From Nageia nagi (taxonomy: Eukaryota > Pinophyta): a stretch of 64,000 nucleotides of DNA. The notes beneath the pieces were generated by a model that saw nothing but the letters and a program-made list of their open reading frames with translations, searched no databases and was not told where the DNA came from. Position numbers and translations under genes: made by a program. Shown here one piece after another: positions 11,900 through 24,116 of the stretch; position 1 is the stretch's first letter, and the number at the start of each line of letters is the position of its first letter. Where the stretch lies: contig JBITNC010000001.1 in the NCBI GenBank assembly GCA_050084985.1, positions 212,722,001 through 212,786,000 of the forward strand, read 5' to 3'.

Positions 11900-13030
11900 C
11901 TTTTGATTTGATTATATTTTTAAAATTGATTTTCCCTATACCAACTAGGTTTCTCATCAATAGGTCCATATTCATTTTTCCTTGAATTCTTTTGATTAAA
12001 CCCTTATTTAGATAATCTTAAAACATTTGGTTAGGATTTATTTGTAATAGATACATGTATTTGGTTGATTTTTTATATTTAAGCTTGTCTTTATGGGATG
12101 GTTCAATAGCATTAATTGAATTATCATCCTTTATGTTATAGGGCTTTCTACCATTATCTTTGTTGGAGGAGGATGATGTATACTTAAGCAAATTAGACCT
12201 TACTAAAAAAAATTTGTTCTCAATAAGAAAATTAACCATATTTATAAATGAACTATTAACATTCTCAATCCTTTTTTCATCACAAATAAGATAAATATTT
12301 TCAAGGAATACCTTTGTAATGAAGCTCTCTTCCACCTTTTGTTCAATGGAGCTCTAAAGCTTGATAAATCTAGGAGTAAACTTATCCAACCTCTCCATTT
12401 TCCCTTACTTTCAATGGATTAAATTTTTCAAATCAAATAATTTCTTTACATTGCATCTGAAGTGAGCTTTGAACTAATCCTTTAATTATTGATAAGATGT
12501 TATAGAACCTAGTTTCAAGTTATGAAACTAATTTTGAGCTTCAGCAGTTAAACTCATAGGAAAGTATTTCGCTTTCAAATGGTTGTTAATCCTATATTTA
12601 AGCTGCATAATGTATTCAAAAACTTAAATATGAGTGATAGGATCAGTATCACCATTAAATTTTTTGAATTCATGATCCTTATCTATACCAAAAAAGAATG
12701 TATTACAAATCTTCATGCTCAATGGGTTACCCTTTTTTTTTATGATCTATTTGAACCCTAAATCTACTCCCAAGTTATGCAACTTGAGATTCAATATGTA
12801 TAAAATCTTTTTTGGTGAAGGTTTCTAAATTAGATACATGATTATCAATTTTTGTATTATTGTTAATACTAGCACTAAGGGTAGCATCCATGCTAATGTG
12901 CATGTTTAGACTAGCCTAAGTTATAATATGTACTACTACTATAGATGCTTTCATGATAAGAGCTTGAAATTCATGTATTTGCATCAATTTGATCAATAAT
13001 TTGGGAGTTATACTCACCATTTTTGTCATA
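11900..13030 (-). pseudogene. gag: gag of element E
   Basis: The N-terminal part is a heptad-rich stretch (SNLETFTKKDF, IHESQVA-like) beginning near 13030. The capsid-like core follows at 12760-12240: HEFKKFNGDTDPITHI, then LKAKYFPMSLTAEAQN, then LKLGSITSYQ, KAHFRCNVKKLFDL and GKMERLDKFTPRFIKL. This is the standard plant gag pattern (PF03732-type). The piece 12018-12335 (starting MEESFITKVFLENIYL) continues it in frame and turns Ser/Asn/Lys-rich. Several stops interrupt the core. It lies immediately inside the 5' LTR, where gag belongs. Confidence 0.7.
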
Positions 13031-13148
13031 CTCATAAAATAGTTAATCAAATGAAACCAAGAATCCTAGAGTTCTTAATGTAAAATATGGGTAGGTTTGA
13101 GAGCACTTATATTCTTATGTTAATTTAGAGAAAGAAAATACTATAAAA

Positions 13149-13162
13149 GGTGGGCACCAATA
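13149..13162 (-). promoter_or_regulatory. Primer-binding region of element E
   Basis: Directly inside LTR L2 the minus strand reads TATTGGTGCCCACC. Elements C and D have the related TTGGTGAACCC and TTGGTGAACCT at the same place, so this position is a credible primer-binding site. The tRNA is not assigned. Confidence 0.45.
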
Positions 13163-13927
13163 TGTTAATATGTATTTTGGTACCACCTAAGGTTTTACTC
13201 TAAATGAACTAAAAGTACATAAACATGTATTGTATAATTTATCTAAACTAATTAACTTAGATAAACATACATGAATAAGGGAATACCATAATGAAATAAC
13301 AAAATAATGAAATTGAATTGATGTCAAAATGTAAAATGAAGCTACACATACTAAAGAGAAAGAAATGAAGTGAAAGATAAATGCATATGTATCCTTACCT
13401 ATGTTAAGGTTGAAGCTATGATAAATGAACTTATTGAATAGTATTGATCTTGCTATTTGAACCCTAAGGCCAACTATAGAAGAGACACTAGCTTGGGTGC
13501 AAATATTTGAGAGCTCAATGCAAGTGTGATGCCAACGTAGGTATGAACTTTCCTAAAGAATGAGGTTCACTAATAAGAACTATTGATAATAAAGATAATG
13601 AAAAGTTGATCCAAGCATATGATCATGAAAGTGGATAAATAGATATTCACTCAAGTGGGAACAAGATTCTAGTCTATTGGCTATTGAGATGTAATTTTGA
13701 TATGCTTTCCCAAGGTTAGAGATACTTACGTTTATATCATACATGATATCAACATTTTAGCCCTTCAATATTGGTTAAATTCATCTTGATGTACCTAACA
13801 TAAAACATAAGAATACAACCTAAGAAATATGTGATAATAAGGTAAAATATGACTAAATATGATTAAATATGTGTAAAGTTGCACCTAAATGGGACTGTGT
13901 TAAGGGGACCACTTTGAGGTATCAACA
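13163..13927 (-). repeat. LTR L2: 5' LTR of element E
   Basis: A 765-bp LTR in reverse orientation. It begins TGTTGATACCTC (at 13927) and ends ATATTAACA (at 13163). It aligns with L3 through nearly its full length if the inserted transposon in L3 is left out. The TG start and CA end are those of an LTR. Confidence 0.8.
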
Positions 13928-15734
13928 TAGTCATAAAAATTAAAAAATTTAAATTAGAAATATCCATCAATAAGTATGTTAGGATCAGATAGATATGTCA
14001 AGTTTGCAGGATAAATTTAGGTACATGTTTCTTTAGGAAGATTAGCATGGATGTTGAGTTAATTGATCATAACAATAAAATATGATTTTATATTTGGATA
14101 GAGCTCAAAAGAATCATCTCAAATTTATTTATGGATCAAAAGATCTAGAAAGTATGAAATAGGTCTATTTTCATCCCTAAAATATGATCAGGTCTAATAT
14201 TTTACAAAAAGGATGGTATCTCTTCTTTCTGATGTAAAATGAATCATCTTAATCTGATATGTTTAGCAAAAGTTATGTTTCTTACAAGTTGGTAATTTTT
14301 TGATAATTACAGGTTTTGCAAGAATGAGCTAGTCATGAATCAAGAAGGTCAAAATCATGAAAGGATAAAAGTAGCATCTCATATCTAAAGGTAAGCATTT
14401 TATCATATTTTTGAATAGAAATTGATCATTATTTATCATTATTGCATACAATTTGGTGTTATTTCAAATATATATGCAAAGTTATCTACAAATCATAACA
14501 AAATATTATCAACAAACTACAACAATATCAAGCATGCAAGTTTTTATATTCAAAATTCAAGATAAGCATAAATCATGCTACATAGCATTTAAATCAATCC
14601 CATGAAAATATTTGGTTACCATGGAAAATCTCATTATGACTTTCAATCTTACTATCTTCACATCTTCATCTTTTTAATCATTTTCTATTGCTTCTTATGT
14701 GCTTTTTGAAATATATTCATCCTCATCATTTCATCAATTCTTCTTTTTTCATCAGGTTTTTATCTGTTGTCTCTCTCAATATTTTTAGATTTACCATGTT
14801 AACTAAATGTATCATATCAATGCAATATGTGGGATCAATATGAGCATTTAGTCATGTATGAATTAGATTTGGTCTCAGTTGTCAAAAATTGAGTTTAGAA
14901 TATCAGAATGAATCAAAGGATAAAATGATAGAAATTGTTATATAATAATATGAACATATCCCAATGTTAGCACTGGGGCATATCCATAACTCAATATTTC
15001 AATTGATTTCAGCTTTGGAACTAATATTTTCATCTCAAATCAGGTCATTTCAATGATCAAATTTAGAATCGATTAAGATAAATTTTAATAAGATATCAAT
15101 CAGAAGCATAGTATTAGATCATGAAAGAAATAAATCATTTGAATGACTATCACATGTGTTGGAGAAGCCTACATATCTTATTCATAATGCAATAATTGGG
15201 AACATGCACTCATGCATTTATCAAGAACATTTTCTATCTCTTAATATTTTATGACTTTCATATTTAGTTTATGCATATTGTTATAATCATAATCACATAC
15301 ATGCTTATTTGATTGGAAATAAAATCAATCTCTTGCTTATTAAAATTTATATCTTTGCATATGTTTGAAAAATAATATCATTTCTAGTTTGGTTAAAATA
15401 AAATCATTTCTTTATAATCATATTCTTGCTAATGTCAAATGCATATATGCTTCATTAATCATATTATTTTTTTATCAAAATTATTTGAGAAATATGATAT
15501 CATAATCATTAGCATATTGCTTTATTGCTTTATATCTTTACACATATAATTAATACATTCAAACTATTTTCTTTTACCATGGTTTGTTATACCATATTGC
15601 TTGATTAATCATGTCCTTGTTGGGTGGATGGTAAATAACCATAATTATTTTATAATCACTTGGTTGGGACTCGACCAATCATTTTCTTGGGTTAGCTTGT
15701 TGATTGGGACTAAATCAACCATCAATATAATGGT

Positions 15735-15935
15735 CATATTGTCATTAGTACTATAATCACATACATGATTAAGAAATATTAAAACCAACCATATCTTGGA
15801 GTCATCATTTTTGGTTGGATCTCAACTAACCATCACTATCACATACATGGTTAGGAAATATTCAAAACAACCATATCTTAGAGTCACCTTTGTTAGTTGG
15901 ATCTACACTAACTTCCACTGTTGTTATGATCATAT
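15735..15935 (+). repeat. Tandem repeat, ~85-bp unit
   Basis: Two clear adjacent copies (about 15760-15835 and 15845-15921) share atcacatacatg, gaaatatt, aaccatatctt, gagtca and gttggatct-type blocks. A weaker copy precedes them near 15670-15720. A reverse-complement fragment of the same repeat is at 10731-10900. Confidence 0.6.
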
Positions 15936-15989
15936 TTTTTGGTTAGATTTAAACATACCTTCACCTTTGTATCTCTTTATGATCTTATG

Positions 15990-16051
15990 TCACATCTAAG
16001 AATAAGGCTTGTACCTCATGAGGATTGTACCTCATGATGATGTTAGCATAT

Positions 16052-16101
<50 letters not shown>

Positions 16102-16400
16102 AATAGAGTATGTACCCCTGATTATGTATGGCATCTCTTTATGATCTCATTTGTTGGTTGGGATATTAACCATCATAGCTTTATTTATGATCACATGTTT
16201 GCATCTAGGAATGGGGCATGTACCTCATAATGATGTAACCATATCTTGTTATGATATTGTGTGTTGCATCTAAGAATGGGGTATGTACCCCACAATGATG
16301 TTGACACATCTTTTTATGATATTGTATGTATACATCTAATAATAAAATATTAAGTACTTTTGTGATGATATGAATCTAAGAATAGGATATTTAGTATTCT
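15990..16400 (+). repeat. Dispersed short repeats (catctaagaat / tgtacc)
   Basis: The block catctaagaatggggtatg, or a close variant, recurs near 15992, 16202, 16267, 16332 and 16372, spaced by roughly 65-70 bp or multiples. An (AT)n run interrupts it at 16054-16099. Confidence 0.55.
16054..16099. repeat. (TA)n microsatellite
   Basis: An uninterrupted TA dinucleotide run of about 46 bp. Confidence 0.95.
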
Positions 16401-16778
16401 CAAGATGATGTATGCATATTATATTAATTTCATCCTTGCTACATTATTATTATATCATTTGTGATAAAATGAACTATTATGACGATTTACTCTCATTATC
16501 ATCATTATATCTTTTATGAGTTAAACATCACATATATTCTTGGAGTTTGATTTTTTTCTCTTTTATCTTTCAGATTATTTTTTTCTCCTGGTCGATTCTA
16601 CTTCATGCAAGCCATTTCACCTCAGAACCAACACAAAGAGGTAGTAATATACACCATCAATCCTTGATGATTCAGATAGTTCTATAGCTAAACTAGGAAA
16701 GTATTAAATTTTTTTCACTTTATTTTTACTTCCTTTGCAAGCATAATGTCATTTCAAGATTCAATTTCATTATACTTA

Positions 16779-16792
16779 AAATGGGGGGTATC
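16779..16792 (+). promoter_or_regulatory. Polypurine tract of element F
   Basis: The sequence aaatggggggtatc lies immediately before the start of LTR L3. A G-rich purine run here is the plus-strand primer expected next to a 3' LTR, and it sets the orientation of F as plus. Confidence 0.65.
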
Positions 16793-18610
16793 TATTGACA
16801 CCTAAAATTGGTCTCCTTGCCATGGTATCACTTAGGTGCAATTTTACATATATGCTATCTTATTTTAATCATATTTTACCTTAGTATCATATATTTCTTA
16901 GGTTGTATTCTTATTTTTATGTTAGGTACATCAAGATGACTTCAACTAATATTCAAGTGATCAAATGGTGATATCACACCTAATATAAATGTAAGTATAT
17001 CTAACTTGGGGAAGGGTAAGTGCAATAAGTTGAGTCCCACTTTTGGTAAAAAAATGGTACTATTTTACTTGATTTTCATGTTTCATCATAATTGATCAAA
17101 ATTTGAAGTACTTAAAGTTGAAATTTTGAAAAAGATCACTTTAGTAAAAATGTAGTGCTCGAAGTCTAGTTTTCAAATATGTAATTTATTTCAATACTCA
17201 AATCATAGAAATAAATTTTTATAAGCATGTATCAAACCAACTATTTAAAAAATACAATTTTACAACCACACCACATCATGTCCCTTCAACATAATTGAAC
17301 CTAAATTAAAATATTTTCTTAAATCCTTTTGGGTAAAGATACCTAAGACATTAAATATTATAGAGGATATTTTTTGTAATTATTTCATGAAAATTATTTT
17401 TTTTATTAATTTTTTATTAGACTTAATCATCATTTTGAAAAATGCTCATCCCTCAAGCATAATTTGACCTAAACTTATTATTTTCAATTAATTTTTTTTA
17501 AATTATGGAGAATTGTTTGCAGATTATGGACATATATTTTATTTTTCATAATTTCAAAAAGATAAAAAGTTATTTAGCAAATACAAAACCTTATTTTTCA
17601 AAGTTTATGGACCCTCTTTTATTAGAAATTATATTAAAAAATAGAAAATTTAATACAATAATAAAATAAATAGCATATTTGAAATCTACACTCTCTTATC
17701 TATAATCTTATAAAATTTTATTAAAAAATGCTTTGAAAAGTATCATCAAACACATGTCCAAAGTTGATAAACTCCATTACCATTATTATGACCATGAAGT
17801 TGCAAGTCCAAAGCTAAGGTTCATGTCATTGAACCTGATTTTGAGCAAAAAGGGTAGGTAAAATTTTTGAATTTAAGGATTGAGATCCCAGGGGGTAGGA
17901 TCCTGATCCCCCCACCTATTTATAGTATTCCAAGACTACGATCTCAAGGGATGGGATCCTGACCCCACATTAAAAAAAACTAAGTCCCACTTATTCCTCC
18001 AAAGTGGGACTCAACTTCTTGCACATACTCAGAAAGCATATCAAGATTACATCTTGGTAGCTAATACCCTACACTTAGGTATTTCTAAATGTTTCCTATA
18101 GGGATTGGAATCTTGTTATCACTTGAAAAAATATTTATTATCCATTATATGATTATATACTTGGATCAACTTGTTGATAATCTATTATACATTGAATTTT
18201 GGTGTCAAACTCTACTCATCAAAAACTCTAGCATCTGTGCTAAAATTTGCACCCATGCTAACATGTTACATGCTTGCACTACCCTTCTCTCTATTGTTAG
18301 TCATGATATTTACACATTAAGGATATCTCTCTTTCACAAGTTCATCCTACACATATTCAACTTCAACATAGGTAAGGATACACAAGTATTTATCTTACAT
18401 TTGATTTTAATCTTTTTGATGCATGCTTTTGTTTAGTATCTTGGCATTAATAAAACCCTAGTTTTGTTATTGAACATGCTATATTTTATTATTCTCTATT
18501 ATTCATATATGTTTATTTGAGTTAAATAATGTACATATTACATACTTAAATGTTTGTGTATTTATTTCATTTAGATCAAAACCTTAGGTGTACCAAAATA
18601 CATATCAACA
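16793..18610 (+). repeat. LTR L3: 3' LTR of element F, with an insertion
   Basis: Begins TATTGACACC (L2 has TGTTGATACC) and ends ATATCAACA. Outside 17014-18031 it aligns with L2, giving an LTR of about 0.8 kb. The first dinucleotide has decayed from TG to TA. Confidence 0.75.
17014..18031. mobile_element. ~1-kb non-autonomous TIR transposon in LTR L3 (PIF/Harbinger-like)
   Basis: The ends are inverted repeats: left GGGTAAGTGCAATAAGTTGA, right (reversed) GAGTATGTGCAAGAAGTTGA, both continuing into GTCCCACTTT. Comparison with the empty site in LTR L2 (TTGGGAAAGC) suggests that GAA was duplicated. The GGGTA/GAGTA ends and a 3-bp duplication suggest PIF/Harbinger, but the TSD is short and the assignment tentative. 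No transposase is inside. A second inverted block, atccYgatcccccca-like, lies near 17885-17960. Confidence 0.6.
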
Positions 18611-18819
18611 TAAAGCATATACAAAGTGTTATGAATATAGCTTATTTATACATAGTACTATGGTTGTTACTCTATGTTTTGAGATAGAGCAATTGATTCC
18701 ATTTTGTGGGCCAGTTTACATAGTAATGAATTGAAAATAATTAGCATTATATATGTATAGTATGTCCATATATGGAATATGTGCAAATGCTTTCAAGATT
18801 CCACATTTAAAGCATTGAG

Positions 18820-19120
18820 AACTCTTATACATTGATGGTCAACCAAAAATACAAGGAAACATGACAGGATACATAAATAATTGTGTAGATGAAGAATGAA
18901 AACCAAATTATGAATTTAACCAATATACTAATGATAAAGAAGACTTCATAGGTTGATAAATGAGTATTTATATAGTTATTATTCCTATTAAAATTCTTAA
19001 TTTTTGTGATGAGTTATTAGTTCATTAAAATTATAAAAGACCTATTTCAAGATGTAAGGCACGAATTTTGGAGTTAGAAAGTGATCATAATGTAATAATT
19101 CATCCAAGACCAAAGTCAAA
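18820..19120 (+). pseudogene. SET-domain-like relic
   Basis: One reading frame, interrupted only by stop codons, gives IDGQPKIQGNMTGYINNCVD, then PNYEFNQYTND, then SIYIVIIPIKILNFCDELLV, H, stop, NYKRPISRC. The order G-N-x-x-x-x-I-N-N-C, P-N, then E-L-L-V-H-(Y)-N-Y resembles the C-terminal half of a SET lysine-methyltransferase domain, with the catalytic tyrosine codon apparently replaced by a stop. It lies between LTR L3 and the CACTA transposase and could be a host fragment or cargo. This is a by-eye resemblance only. Confidence 0.45.
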
Positions 19121-19137
19121 TATATATATATATATAT
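19121..19137. repeat. Short (TA)n run
   Basis: A TA dinucleotide run of about 17 bp at the 3' edge of the SET-like relic. Confidence 0.8.
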
Positions 19138-19522
19138 TATTGATGTGCATGAATGAATGTATCAATTTGGATGTACAGATGTATCAAATTGTATGTATGG
19201 ATATATTAAACTATATGTATGTATCAAATTTTATATATGAATCATGTATATCAATGGATATATCAAATTACTCTGAATATATTACACTCAATTTTTATTT
19301 TTTTTTTGAATCAATGGTTTGTAATAACTAATTTCATAGGCACATTATCAAAATACAATAAATAATCATCATGAGATCTTAAAAATGATAATTACTACAC
19401 TAAAATTGAATCAAAATAATGTAATTAGGAGAGATAAGAAGATACTACAAAGAGCATGAGACCTTGAAAAATATGCATAGTTTATATATGTACCAGATCC
19501 AATAGCTCCTATTCAAATAGCT

Positions 19523-22500
19523 ATGTGGGATTCAAGCACTGATGGTAATGAATTAAGAGAGGATAATATTGGTCATGATAATGATGATGAAATAGATGGT
19601 GATGAAAGAGATTATTATTTTAAAAGGGATAGCATGTATAATGCTTATAAAACTAAATTATATAAGAGAACAAGAACTTTATTATTGATTATACTACTTA
19701 TCATAAACATAAAACCTAAATTTGGATGGTCAGATATAAGTTTCACTACTCTTCCAAGGTATAATTTATTTTTGTTTTTTAATATTTTAATTTTTATCAA
19801 ATTAACTATGTAAATTATATTTTTATTGGTATTATAGGCTACTAAAAAAAAAGTTGTTTCCAAGTGACAATGTCATCCCATATTCACGTAAAAATGCATG
19901 TGAGATTTTGAAGAATGTAGGTGTAGAGTATAATTCATAACATACTTGTATTAATTATTAAATATTGTATAAAGGATAAGAATATGATTCAAAGAATGAA
20001 TGTCCAAAGTATCATGAAAAAAATACCATGAAAAAGGGAAAAAAAATCCTTAAAAGTTTTTTCATCATATGCCAATCATTCCCATGTTGGTATGAATTTT
20101 TTAGTGTAATTCACTTGTAGAATTAAAGGACTAGCATGTAATAAATAAAAATGAACAAGGTGTGTTACATATACCTATAAATAGTAAAGCAATGGAACAT
20201 ATAGAGGAAAGTGGCCTGAGAAATTAAAAGGTGAACATAAGAGTGTCAGATTGGGTTTAGCAATTAATGGTATCAATCCATTTTTGAATCAAATATCTAA
20301 TTATTCATGTTTGGTGTTATCCTATTATTATAATAAATTATAACATGCTTCCATGGATGTCTATAATAAAATAGCATTTGATGTTAGTTGTTATAGTTCT
20401 TAGAAAGAAACAAATTAAATACATTGAATATTACCTTAAATTAGTAATTGATGGGTTGATGCTCTTGTCAGAAGAAATTCATGTGTATGATATAAATATA
20501 CCTATCAATAAAAGGTTATTCAAATGTTATTGGACTATACATGATTATCTAGGGATTTATGTTTGTGCAGGTATGCTTATATAAAAGAGTTTTTACATGT
20601 ACATATTTGAATTTTATAACCACATGATTTATATGCATTCTCTAATAAAAATTATCATAGGTCTTTGTATAAAAGGTTATCATACTTGTTTGGGGTATGT
20701 AGAAAATATTTCATTAAGACATTCAAGTCAGATGCATAAGATGGAATATATTAACCATAGGAAATATTTTCAAATGGATCATACTTTTTGAAAAAAGGAT
20801 CCTATGTTCGAGTAGATAAAACCTTCATTCCTATTCATAAAACTCCTATGGATTGGTTCATAAAGTACCACCAAAGTGTGAAAAAATGTTAGAAAAATAG
20901 CTCATGATGAAGGTACTACTTTAGGATTAGAGGATAAGATAATTATTAGTAAAAATGATTTATCCATAGGTGAAATATTGTACAATATAATATATTTGTA
21001 ATATATTTATTAATTTGAAAATATGTAGGTTTCTAAAGTTTCAAATTCATAAGTTTACCAATTAAATAACAAACTGATTACATGTTTTCAAGCATGAATA
21101 GATTATCAATACTTTATACATTGGAATATTAGTTGTTAATGATATATTTAATGGATCCTATACACATTGTAAAGAATATTACATCTTTGTATTTGTATAC
21201 AAAAAGTAAAGAATTACATATTAATGCCATGAGAAATGACTTCAAAAATATTGAGAAATAGAGATATTTATGGATAACTTACTATCAAGATGAAAGAAAA
21301 AAGTACCTATAACCACATATGGCTTATGAAAAAAGATGAAGTAGAAAAGTTACACAAGTTATTCAAAATATCATAACACCAATAAATTATGGATTATATC
21401 TAAGAAGTGTATTCAATGTTGATGATAAAGGTATAGGATTCAAGACTTGTGATTACTACAACTTCATGAAGGTATTGATCTCATATTATTAATATACATT
21501 TTCTATCAAAATAAATATATTAATATCATTGATAAAAATACATTATGCATCATATTTTTTCAATCGCAATTTGTATATGTGGATCACCCAACTTCAAGTC
21601 TACCTATTGATCTTAGACATGCAATCAATCGATTATCATTATTTCTAAAGTATATCATATCATAATATCACTCTATGAAATATAATATAGAATGCATTTA
21701 TTGTTATCTTCTAATATTTTATACATTATGACATGTTATATTTTGATGATATTATATTCTTATGAATAGATAGTTATCTTCAAAAGAGATACATGTAGTT
21801 GCAATAGATCAATGGCATAGAGAAATTATTGAAAGTATCTACAAATTAGAAAAAGAATTACTTGTTACTTTTATGGATATAAAAGTATACCTATTGATCC
21901 ACCTAATAGGCAATATTAATATGGCAAGTGTTATGAGTGCTAGAAACATGTTTTTATATTAAGAGATTTTTCAAAGTACTAAAAAGATTTATTAGATAAC
22001 ATTCATGATCAAAAGGATATATATGGATGAGGGATACATTGTGTAGGAATCATTTTTTATGGAAGTGAGTATCTTTCCCAAATCAATGCTTCTACCTTAA
22101 ATATGTGGAATGCAAATAAATATAGTGAGAAATTAAAAGGGGATATCTTATAAATAGCTGGAACACCATATTTTTTTAAAGGTAATAACTATATTTTAAA
22201 TATGTATATGCATTTTAGATTTAATTTTATCAATGCTTACTAGCTAACAAGTATGTATTATGGCATTATGAAGTTACAAATATGATCTTCATAAATTTAT
22301 AAATTGATTTATCATGATGCATTATATATGTTGTGAAAATTGGATTGAGTTATACTAAACTAAAAAAGAAAAATTGAATAAGAATGTACCTTATTTTGTA
22401 AACAAAATCAAAGGGTACATCTAGTCTACCTAAAAAATCTAAGAGATGAAAATTGACCACAAGAATATTGAAGGTCATGAATGAAGAATGAAAATGAAAT

Positions 22501-23073
22501 AAAAAAATTATATGCAAGAGGAAAATAGTTGAAGATGAACAAAATGCATTAAATATCTCTATTGGATGTAAGTTTGAAGAATTATTTTTATTAATATTTT
22601 TATAAGATTTTATTTTGAAGCAAATACAAATATATTATACAAATAATATTTTTTTATGTAAATATGTGCAAGCACTTTCTATCCCTACAATGTGGGCATA
22701 CAATCAATAATTTAGAATAGAAAAGAATGATGAGAGAATAATGACATTTAACTATGGAGCTATATCTAATGTTGACCAAGAAAGTCATGCGAGTTCAAGA
22801 GATACAAACTTTATACATGAAAAATTAAAATATATTAAAAAAATTTAAGAAATTTTTCAATTGGGTGATAGGTCATTCCAATGTGTGATATTTAAATGTA
22901 AGTGGTTTGACACACTTAATAGAATAATAATCTTTGATGATATACCTAGTGATTACTTTTTAATCAAATCCATATGTACTTTACTTGATAATACAAAGCC
23001 ATGTATTTTACTGCAACATTGCATTCAAATATATTTTATCCTAGATGTTGTATGTGATAAAAATGATTTATAA
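19523..23073 (+). pseudogene. TNP2-like CACTA transposase (many stops)
   Basis: The family cuts and pastes CACTA elements in the nucleus. Pieces appear in family order: NIKPKFGWSDISFTTL (19690-19760), KLFPSDNVIPYSRKNACEIL (19850-19910), a region near 20200-20350 with RLGLAINGINPF across frames, WTIHDYLGIY (20530-20560), KGYHTCLGYVENISLRHSS with YINHRKYFQMDHTF (20670-20791), ITPINYGLYLRSVFNVDDKG (21370-21440), LRHAINRLSLFLKYII (21615-21660), LEKELLVTFMDIKVYLLIHL (21850-21905), YMDEGYIV (22020-22050) and, near the C-terminus, VIFKCKWFDTLNR (22885-22925). Introns or short insertions separate some pieces. No long frame survives. Confidence 0.75.
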
Positions 23074-23970
23074 TTAAATGTAATCCTAGAGGAAAATATA
23101 TTATTGTACGTCTTGATGATGAAGATAATATATAATAATAATATTGTAATTGATGGATGTTATGTTAATGCCATTTCATGGAATATTCTTTGTTGTGTAC
23201 TTCTCATATGTATCTTGAACTTTATATATATACATATATAAAATTCATTTCTTATGGTATGACTTATGAATTTTTTACTTCTTCATTGATGGGATCATAT
23301 ATGTTAATCATAGTGATTTGGGTTGTACAAGTTTAAATATTTGACAATGGTTTGATATGGTATATCTCATAATTTTGGGGACTTTATAAATTTTAACATT
23401 TTTGGTTTGATTGTATTAGCTTAATCATTAATTTTGTGAGAGTTCAATCAAAATTTGAGAAGAAATTGATTTTTAAATTTTGAAGTGGTCTACATTGGTA
23501 CATCCAAAAAGATATGGATCTCTTTGAGTTGAATATAATTAATGAGGCTTATAGATTTTCTAACTATTAACATTTAAAATTAAATATAGAACTTGAATTA
23601 ACAAACTTGGAGGCATTTCAAAAAGATGAATATCCAAGGGTAGTTAAATTTTATGGTAAAGATTCCCTAAAAATAATTTTTGCTTATTTAAGTTTTTCCA
23701 ACACAAAATAGTGTCATAACTTACACTTAAATGCTTTAGATAATTTTGATACTCAAATTAGCTATTAGATTTTGATGCAAAATTTGCATCATTTTTTGTA
23801 TATTTTTAAATCTAAATTTACATTGGAACTTGCATCCTTTTTTACATAAAAAAATATTAAAAAATTAAATCGATACATGATGATGCAATAGTATGCAAAC
23901 AAGCATCGAATTTCAATTTTTGTATTTGAAGATGTAAAAAAAGATGCAAATGGATCTCTTCCTAGTAGTG
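23074..23970 (+). other. 3' noncoding and subterminal repeats of the CACTA relic
   Basis: No coding sequence. From about 23770 the motif gatgcaa, or its reverse ttgcatc, occurs at least six times in both orientations up to the terminal TAGTG at 23970. These are likely transposase-binding subterminal repeats. Confidence 0.6.
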
Positions 23971-23984
23971 GAGTGAAAGGGCAT

Positions 23985-24116
23985 ACTTTCTATAATCATG
24001 AACTACATATCCTCAATTATTGTATTCTATGAAACTTTGTTTGTATCATTTATCTTATCAAATAATTCCCAAGCCTTGTATATTCTTCAACATTTTACAT
24101 GCATGTTTATCAAGGT
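23985..24116 (-). pseudogene. PPR motif fragment (third, partial unit of the array)
   Basis: The minus strand encodes a broken PPR motif like that at 24960-25084 and 25945-26072 (pattern: LINMHVKC, then ELFDKIND, then NTIIEDM). It is the truncated last unit of the array and stops about 15 bp from the terminal TAGTG of the CACTA relic. Confidence 0.55.

Larger units (their letters stand above)
10731..13927 (-). mobile_element. Element E: pol-deleted LTR retrotransposon
   Basis: On the minus strand: LTR L2 (13927-13163), a primer-binding region, gag (13030 to about 11900), linker, protease (about 11300-11040), then directly a short piece of 3' noncoding repeat (10900-10731). RT, RNase H and integrase are absent. 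The 3' noncoding piece matches the region upstream of L3 in element F, so E and F belong to one family. The left end abuts L1 in the wrong orientation, so E is rearranged there. Protease wording (LLGRPWMHPM) fits the Tat branch. Confidence 0.7.
13928..16778 (+). other. 3' noncoding region of element F, repeat-rich
   Basis: No coding sequence is supported. The region precedes a polypurine tract and LTR L3, so it is the 3' noncoding part of a plus-strand element. From about 15600 it becomes a series of short tandem and dispersed repeats. Its 5' part (13928-15600) holds nothing I recognise. Confidence 0.5.
19490..23970 (+). mobile_element. CACTA (En/Spm) transposon relic
   Basis: A decayed TNP2-type transposase occupies 19523-23070. 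The right end at 23966-23970 reads TAGTG, preceded by ctcttccTAG. Read in reverse this gives CACTACTAGGAAGAG, a typical CACTA terminus. The 200 bp before it contain repeated gatgcaaa/ttgcatc motifs, the subterminal repeats expected in this superfamily. The matching left terminus was not found between 18610 and 19520, so the 5' end is lost or too diverged. Confidence 0.75.

Noticed and set aside
16009-16230. Plus-strand ORF of 73 codons through the (TA)n run
   Set aside because: It is open only because the dinucleotide repeat codes YIYIYI; no protein resemblance.
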